DNA of 39,676 bases from Rossellomorea vietnamensis NBRC 101237 (lineage in GTDB: Bacteria > Bacillota > Bacilli > Bacillales > Bacillaceae_B). The stretch is from positions 1 to 39,676 of the forward strand of contig NZ_BCVQ01000037.1 in assembly GCF_001591825.1 (NCBI RefSeq), written 5' to 3'. Under the pieces are notes generated by a model. The model did no database searches. It saw nothing but the letters and a program-made list of their open reading frames with translations, and was not told the DNA's origin. Shown here piece by piece: positions 34,959 through 39,676 of this stretch. Made by a program: the position numbers and the translations under genes. Every line of letters starts with the position of its first letter. Within the stretch, counting starts at the first letter, position 1.

Positions 34959-35393
34959 TTAATGTAATTGTGGAAGTAAATGTTCCAAGTCCTTCACCCG
35001 CATAGCAATTTCGTCACAAATTTCCTGATAGTGTACCCATTCTTCAATCAATGTCGCAGAACGTTTACGTGGATTCGGTAAATTCCAATAGATGACTTTT
35101 TCTTCTATTTCAGAGGGAAGTTCCATCTTGTCATCATACTCTGTATCCTGAATCGCAACGATAACCGAGGCCTCGCCAAGTTCCTTCATCTCAATGCGCG
35201 AAAGAGGAAATGAACTGATATCGATACATAATTCTTTCATTGCCAGGACGCTGAATTCTTCACGACTACGACTGTCAGCACCCCATCCGGCACTTTTAAA
35301 AGACCAATCCGACACTTCGAGCTTCTCTGCCCAGCCCTCAGCCATCAAGCTGCGCTGTTGACTACTTGAAAGAAAATAGACGGTTTTATTCAT
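34959..35393 (-). CDS. ArsC/low-molecular-weight phosphatase fold protein lacking catalytic cysteines
   Basis: A 144-residue intact protein that aligns along its whole length with thioredoxin-coupled arsenate reductases (S. aureus pI258 ArsC). The phosphate-loop region reads FLSSSQQRSLMAEGW, where the canonical enzyme has FICTGNSCRSQMAEGW: catalytic Cys10 is replaced by Leu8, Cys15 by Gln13, while the loop Arg is kept. The later Cys82/Cys89 region (VIVAIQDTEYDDK) has no Cys, and the catalytic Asp before Pro is Asn (LPNP). The usual reductase and phosphatase chemistry should be impossible. Perhaps a binding or regulatory protein; partners unknown. Confidence 0.8.
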   Translation of the reverse strand: MNKTVYFLSSSQQRSLMAEGWAEKLEVSDWSFKSAGWGADSRSREEFSVLAMKELCIDISSFPLSRIEMKELGEASVIVAIQDTEYDDKMELPSEIEEKVIYWNLPNPRKRSATLIEEWVHYQEICDEIAMRVKDLEHLLPQLH

Positions 35394-35765
35394 AATCGTA
35401 TGTTCCTTTCTATTTCATGCTGTTATTACTATTTACCCAATCACGTAAAAGATAATCCATGAAATGTGAAAAGAAATTTTTGGTAAGGCTTTCTTAGTAG
35501 AATGTATTCATTGAACTACCTGAAATTATGAAATACTACTACATAAAACTAGTAATTTCGATGTGAATCTCCTTCAATCTTCTTTCATTTTATAAAAAAT
35601 CAGTATAATGGGGAAAGGAGAATGAAATTCTTGAACGCACAAAGCAGCCGGGGGATGACAATAGAGAAATTCATTCATTAAATGTTCTAAAAATTTTTGG
35701 TTTTATAAAAATGATAAAAGGGTAATATCTTTATACTATTTGGAAAATTATAGGGAGGTACATCT
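35394..35765. other. 372-bp AT-rich intergenic region
   Basis: Divergent region between the ArsC-like gene and the symporter. No open frame or RNA is recognisable. An imperfect inverted repeat (GAAATACT against AGTAATTTC, about 35532-35560) is present, and TATACT at 35732-35737 could be a -10 box for the symporter, without a good -35. Confidence 0.4.
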
Positions 35766-37010
35766 ATGAAATTTAATTTGACAACCAAGATCATTACAGC
35801 CTTGATATTAGGGGCTGTAGTAGGATTGATCCTGAACATATTTGCAAAAGATTTATTCGATATATTAGATCCTTATCTTTTCACACCCCTAGGGAAGATT
35901 TTCCTCAACCTGATCAGTATGCTTGTCGTGCCGATTGTGTTTCTTTCCATCGTCCTTGGATCGGCAGGATTGGGGGACCCGAAGAAACTCGGAAGAATCG
36001 GTTTGAAGACGATTGTTTACTTTTTACTGACAACGTGTATCGCCATTGTGATCGGTTTGACACTGGCATACATCATCGACCCGGGATTGGTGGAAGGAAT
36101 CGACGCCTCCCAATCAGAGGGCTTTAAAACAGAAAAGGCTCCTCCTGTCGGCGAAACACTTATGAACATCATCCCCAAAAACCCATTAACCGCCATGACC
36201 GAAGGCAATATGCTCCAGATCATCGCGTTTGCCATCTTCATCGGATTCGGATTAACGGCACTGGGCGATAAGACAAAAGGAATTCTGAAACTTGTGGAGC
36301 AAGGAAACGATCTGATGATGTATCTCGTGACCCTTGTAATGAAATTCGCTCCATACGGAACATTTGGATTGATCGCTTCGGCAATCGGAAGTCAGGGTTC
36401 CAGTGCCCTGAAAGCGATGTGGCTTTATTTTGTAGTTGTATTAGCGGCTTTACTTGTTCATGCCATCATTACGTACGGAGGAACGATATTCTTACTCGCA
36501 AAGAAAAACCCGATTTGGTTCTTCAAGAATTTCAGTCCTGCCATGAGTGTAGGGTTCAGTACATCCAGCAGTAACGCGACCCTCCCGATTTCAATGGACG
36601 TTGCCCAGCAGCGCCTGGGTGTCTCAAAGTCGGTCAGCTCCTTCGTCCAGCCCCTGGGAGCCACGATCAACATGGATGGTACCGCCATCATGCAAGGGGT
36701 GGCCACTGTGTTCATCTCTCAGGTATACAATGTGGATTTATCCATGGAACAGCTCATTACCGTCGTCCTCACGGCTGTACTTGCCAGTATCGGTACAGCG
36801 GGGGTACCGGGAGTCGGGTTGATCCTCCTGGCCATGGTTTTAAGCAGTGTCAATCTTCCTGTCGAAGGGATCGGGTTGATCCTTGGAATAGACCGTCTGT
36901 TGGACATGGCCCGTACATCCATTAACATCTCTGGTGATGCTGCATGTGCCCTGTTTGTATCAGAGTCAGAGAAAAAACGGACCATTAAGATCCAAAGGGG
37001 CGAATCATAA
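35766..37010 (+). CDS. Dicarboxylate/amino acid:cation symporter (DAACS family)
   Basis: A 414-residue membrane transporter of the GltP/GltT/DctA family. Key signatures are present: the serine-rich loop GFSTSSSNATLP, NMDGTAIMQG, GTAGVPG, and DRLLDMARTSINISGD, in which the residues equivalent to GltPh Asp390, Asp394, Arg397, Asn401 and Asp405 are all kept. The Arg at the side-chain position supports glutamate, aspartate or C4-dicarboxylate transport with sodium or protons. GGGAGG precedes the ATG. Single gene with strong terminator. Confidence 0.92.
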   Translation: MKFNLTTKIITALILGAVVGLILNIFAKDLFDILDPYLFTPLGKIFLNLISMLVVPIVFLSIVLGSAGLGDPKKLGRIGLKTIVYFLLTTCIAIVIGLTLAYIIDPGLVEGIDASQSEGFKTEKAPPVGETLMNIIPKNPLTAMTEGNMLQIIAFAIFIGFGLTALGDKTKGILKLVEQGNDLMMYLVTLVMKFAPYGTFGLIASAIGSQGSSALKAMWLYFVVVLAALLVHAIITYGGTIFLLAKKNPIWFFKNFSPAMSVGFSTSSSNATLPISMDVAQQRLGVSKSVSSFVQPLGATINMDGTAIMQGVATVFISQVYNVDLSMEQLITVVLTAVLASIGTAGVPGVGLILLAMVLSSVNLPVEGIGLILGIDRLLDMARTSINISGDAACALFVSESEKKRTIKIQRGES

Positions 37011-37035
37011 ACGTCCGCCCAACGTCATGTTGCAA

Positions 37036-37074
37036 GAAAAAAAGATGAAATCAACTCGATTTCATCTTTTTTTT
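37036..37074 (+). terminator. Terminator after the symporter
   Basis: AAAAAAGATGAAATC and GATTTCATCTTTTTT form a perfect stem around a five-base loop with a further T run. Confidence 0.93.
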
Positions 37075-37225
37075 GTAAAAAGGAGCGGGGCGTATTGGGT
37101 ATGTATGCTCCCCATGTACATTCGACAAATTAAAGGAGACGGACTTGGTGAGAAATCCGGTATGTTATCCTGAATAGTGAATGCTGCACAGTGATCACTA
37201 AAGTCTATTTAAGGAGTTGTTTTTC

Positions 37226-37789
37226 TTGAAAGTACTGATGATTGTTGCCCATCCGCGGACGAATTCCCTCACATTTTCCATTACAAAGCATATTCAGAAA
37301 GGTCTGCATGACAAAGAATATAAGTCATCCATTTTAGATTTGTACAGGGAGGAATTCAATCCCCTGCTTGATGAAAAGGGTGAAGATGAGTGGGATAACC
37401 CTGCGAAAGGAAAACCCTCTTATATTGTTGAGAAGGAAAGGAAGAAATTAAAGAGATATGACGCCCTGATCTTTGTGTTCCCGATTTGGTGGTATGGTTT
37501 ACCAGCCATTATGAAAGGGTATATTGATCGAGTCTTTACATATCCGGCATTCACTCAAGTTAATCCTCAGAAGGTTCTTTGGGTCGGGCTCGCAGGTGAA
37601 ACGAAGGAGGAATTTATTTCTAATGGTCATGATGAATCGTTGAGACACCAACTAATACAGGGAATTTCAGAAAAGATGGGGGTCATTGACAAAGAAGTGG
37701 AGATCTTTTTCGACACAATGGACAGGGATAAAAAATTCGATTATGAAAAAACTATGAATAAAGCGTATCTGCTTGGTACGTTATTTTGA
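37226..37789 (+). CDS. NAD(P)H oxidoreductase, MdaB/NQO-type flavodoxin fold
   Basis: A 187-residue flavoprotein of the flavodoxin_2 family (quinone reductase, KefF or MdaB-like). It begins MKVLMIVAHPRTNSLTFSIT (flavin phosphate loop), and FPIWWYGLPAIMKGYIDRVF is the family signature. The start is a TTG at 37226, nine bases after AAGGAG at 37211-37216; the open frame extends to an earlier TTG at 37217 that is too close. Probably reduces quinones or related electrophiles. Single gene. Confidence 0.88.
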   Translation: MKVLMIVAHPRTNSLTFSITKHIQKGLHDKEYKSSILDLYREEFNPLLDEKGEDEWDNPAKGKPSYIVEKERKKLKRYDALIFVFPIWWYGLPAIMKGYIDRVFTYPAFTQVNPQKVLWVGLAGETKEEFISNGHDESLRHQLIQGISEKMGVIDKEVEIFFDTMDRDKKFDYEKTMNKAYLLGTLF

Positions 37790-38004
37790 TTAGGGTGAGA
37801 AAAAAGTACTGTTTTTCAATAAATTTAAATAATTTTTTGTGAATAAATATTGAGTAATAATTGATATAAGACAAAAATATCGAATATTAACGTATATTTA
37901 TTCATGTATTTATCCCTGTAAGAAGCAGATGACTTTAAAAAATTCTCGTTTATGGTATGATAATTCTTGTGTCTATAACAGCCGGGAAATTAACATTTAA
38001 AAAA

Positions 38005-38027
38005 TAAGTGTATAAAAAATACACTTA
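38005..38027. promoter_or_regulatory. Inverted repeat upstream of the putP unit
   Basis: TAAGTGTAT and ATACACTTA are perfect 9-bp inverted repeats around AAAAA, ending 8 bp before the ribosome binding site of the 35-residue gene. It could be an operator or an mRNA hairpin that affects translation. A TATGATAAT box at 37956-37964 is a candidate -10. Confidence 0.45.
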
Positions 38028-38052
38028 ATTGCATAAGGAGGAGGTACTTGAT

Positions 38053-38160
38053 ATGGGTGAAGAATTAACATTGGGAACCTGGTTATGGTTATTAATTCCA
38101 ATGCCGACATTGATCATTTTATCAATCATTACTTTTTTTACAGAAAAAACAAAGGAGTAG
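38053..38160 (+). CDS. 35-residue membrane peptide, symporter small accessory protein type
   Basis: A very short gene with a strong AAGGAGGAGGT site (38035-38045). The peptide has one membrane helix (LGTWLWLLIPMPTLIILSII) and a charged C-terminal tail, FFTEKTKE. Its stop lies 3 bp before the putP start and its last codons contain the putP ribosome binding site (AAAGGAG), so the two are translationally coupled. Short single-helix genes are known next to sodium:solute symporters; a role in PutP assembly or activity is inferred from this. Confidence 0.75.
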   Translation: MGEELTLGTWLWLLIPMPTLIILSIITFFTEKTKE

Positions 38161-38163
38161 ATT

Positions 38164-39633
38164 ATGGATATTAATATTCAAACGTTAACATCGATTATTA
38201 TTTATTTAATTGGAATGGGTATTATTGGTTACATGGCAGCTAAGTTAACCAGCAATTTATCCGACTACGTGCTTGGAGGCAGGCGATTGACTGCCGGTGT
38301 AGCTGCCTTGAGTGCAGGTTCTTCCGACATGAGTGGTTGGTTGATGCTCGGTCTGCCGGGTGCCGTTTATGCCAGTGGTATGGGGTCAATCTGGTTAGCG
38401 ATTGGTCTATCGGTAGGTGCGTACTTGAATTGGCAATTCGTTGCAAAGCCATTCCGGGTTTATACGGAAGTGGCGAATGATTCAATCACAGTACCTGATT
38501 TCTTTGAAAATCGTTTTCACGATTCAAGCAAAATTCTTCGAGTGTTCTCTGCTATCATCATCCTGATCTTCTTTACGTTCTATACTTCATCGAGTTTAGT
38601 GGGTGGAGCAATCTTACTTGAAGAATCATTCAATATGGATTACCGATTAGCTTTATGGGTTGGTGCAGGGGTCATCCTGTCTTACACATTCTTTGGTGGA
38701 TTCCTTGCAGCCAGCTGGACAGACTTCATTCAAGGGATCTTGATGTTCCTTGCTTTGATCATCATTCCGATCGTAGCCATTTCCGAAATTGGCGGTTGGG
38801 ATGCAACGGTAAGTGCCGTATCAAGCATCGATCCGTCTTACTTGAATGTTTACACGGGAGCGACGTTTGTTTCAGTCGTATCGCTTCTCGCATGGGGCTT
38901 GGGTTATTTCGGACAGCCTCATATCATTGTCCGTTTTATGGGTATTAAATCAACGAGAGAAATACCTAAAGCACGCTTGATTGGTATGGTATGGATGATC
39001 GTCTCCCTATTCGGAGCCATCTTCATCGGTTTCTCTGGTATTGCGTATTTCGCTGATTCACCGTTGGAAAACTCAGAAACGGTGTTCATCATGTTCTCCC
39101 AAGTATTATTTAATCCATGGGTAGCAGGTTTCTTACTTGCGGCCATTCTATCAGCGATCATGAGCACAGTGGATTCACAGCTTCTTGTTTCATCAAGTGC
39201 CCTGGCTCAGGATTTCTATAAAGCCATTTTCCGAAAAGAAGCAAGCCAAAAAGAAGAGGTATTGGTTGGTCGTATTTCGGTAGTGGTCATCGCCATCCTT
39301 GCCATTTTCCTAGGATATGACCGCGATAGTAAAGTGCTTGAGTTAGTCAGTTATGCATGGGCTGGTTTCGGTGCTGCCTTTGGACCTGTCGTGATCTTGA
39401 GCTTATTCTGGAAACGCATGACACGTAACGGTGCCCTTGCAGGTATGATCACAGGTGCAGTGACCGTCATTGTATGGAAGCAGTTGTCTGGAGGACTCTT
39501 CGATGTGTATGAGCTCCTGCCTGGATTCATCTTTGCGACCATCGCAATCTTTATCTTCAGTTTTGTTGGTAACCCTCCTGCCAAAGAAGTACAGGAAGAG
39601 TTCGAAACTGTTAAGTTGCGTCTAAAAGAATAA
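38164..39633 (+). CDS. putP: Sodium/proline symporter
   Basis: A 489-residue SSS-family transporter with 12-13 helices. SDYVLGGRRLTAGVAALSAGSSDMSGWLMLGLPG near residues 33-66 and the later GLGYFGQPHIIVRFMGI segment are characteristic of PutP/OpuE proline symporters. It imports proline with sodium for nutrition or osmoprotection; which one cannot be told, because no proline catabolic genes lie within the window. It is coupled to the 35-residue peptide upstream and is followed by a hairpin at the window edge. Confidence 0.94.
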   Translation: MDINIQTLTSIIIYLIGMGIIGYMAAKLTSNLSDYVLGGRRLTAGVAALSAGSSDMSGWLMLGLPGAVYASGMGSIWLAIGLSVGAYLNWQFVAKPFRVYTEVANDSITVPDFFENRFHDSSKILRVFSAIIILIFFTFYTSSSLVGGAILLEESFNMDYRLALWVGAGVILSYTFFGGFLAASWTDFIQGILMFLALIIIPIVAISEIGGWDATVSAVSSIDPSYLNVYTGATFVSVVSLLAWGLGYFGQPHIIVRFMGIKSTREIPKARLIGMVWMIVSLFGAIFIGFSGIAYFADSPLENSETVFIMFSQVLFNPWVAGFLLAAILSAIMSTVDSQLLVSSSALAQDFYKAIFRKEASQKEEVLVGRISVVVIAILAIFLGYDRDSKVLELVSYAWAGFGAAFGPVVILSLFWKRMTRNGALAGMITGAVTVIVWKQLSGGLFDVYELLPGFIFATIAIFIFSFVGNPPAKEVQEEFETVKLRLKE

Positions 39634-39643
39634 CCAATTGATC

Positions 39644-39676
39644 TTAAAAAGGACCCGATACGATCGTATCGGGTCC
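39644..39676 (+). terminator. Hairpin after putP, cut by the window end
   Basis: GGACCCGATACGA and TCGTATCGGGTCC (39651-39676) form a perfect palindromic stem preceded by an A run; the expected T run lies beyond the window. Confidence 0.8.

Noticed and set aside
34959..35393. Arsenate reductase or tyrosine phosphatase activity
   Set aside because: The fold matches, but the catalytic cysteines are absent, so an enzymatic name would be misleading.

Overview
The window looks like chromosomal DNA of a Gram-positive endospore former of the Bacillaceae. It carries sporulation and spore-repair genes (spoVR, splA-splB). Strong AGGAGG-type ribosome binding sites are common, TTG and GTG starts occur, and Rho-independent terminators sit after most operons. 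Many genes match Bacillus subtilis genes in the yhcT to yhdP part of the chromosome: yhcT, yhcU, yhcX, pgcA, yhcY, yhcZ, yhdA, yhdB, yhdC, spoVR and yhdP, in that order. A marine or soil Bacillus-like genus such as Rossellomorea would fit, but the species cannot be fixed by eye.

Layout. 1-2.4 kb: an aldo-keto reductase, then a DoxX plus WrbA-type quinone reductase operon behind MhqR-like operators (electrophile and quinone defence). 2.4-5 kb: pseudouridine synthase, YhcU, and a DsbB/thioredoxin-like disulfide pair. 5-8.6 kb: a GH13 oligo-1,6-glucosidase behind tandem LacI/CcpA-type operators, then the GNAT-nitrilase fusion YhcX. 8.6-10.7 kb: an AT-rich accessory island with a zeta-toxin-like kinase, a 58-residue companion gene and possible gene debris, bracketed by two complementary halves of a dispersed repeat. 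10.7-15.8 kb: pgcA, the two-component system yhcY-yhcZ, azoreductase yhdA, yhdB and yhdC. 16-20.3 kb: an MFS transporter, spoVR, an unknown gene and a YczE-like membrane protein, with two near-identical palindromic repeats on either side of spoVR. 20.4-25.7 kb: an SLC13 anion transporter, a 3-hydroxybutyrate permease and dehydrogenase pair, and the CorC/HlyC-family protein YhdP. 25.9-29.6 kb: a small membrane protein, a CDF metal exporter, an FbpA-like small protein, a YcsN-like reductase and an APH-fold kinase. 29.6-33.5 kb: a TPP riboswitch followed by thiY, a thiamine-binding DUF77 protein, thiX, thiZ and a TatD-family hydrolase. 33.6-35.4 kb: splA-splB and a convergent ArsC-fold protein that has lost its catalytic cysteines. 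35.8-39.7 kb: a dicarboxylate/amino acid symporter, a flavodoxin-fold oxidoreductase, and a 35-residue membrane peptide gene leading into putP.

Most of the window is ordinary Bacillaceae core genome with transporter and redox genes interspersed. The best leads are: the thiamine-salvage operon whose last gene is a translationally coupled TatD-type hydrolase instead of the usual YlmB/TenA enzymes; the cysteine-less ArsC homologue beside the spore photoproduct lyase genes; the zeta-toxin island that appears to split a repeat; and the MhqR-type control region of the doxX operon.
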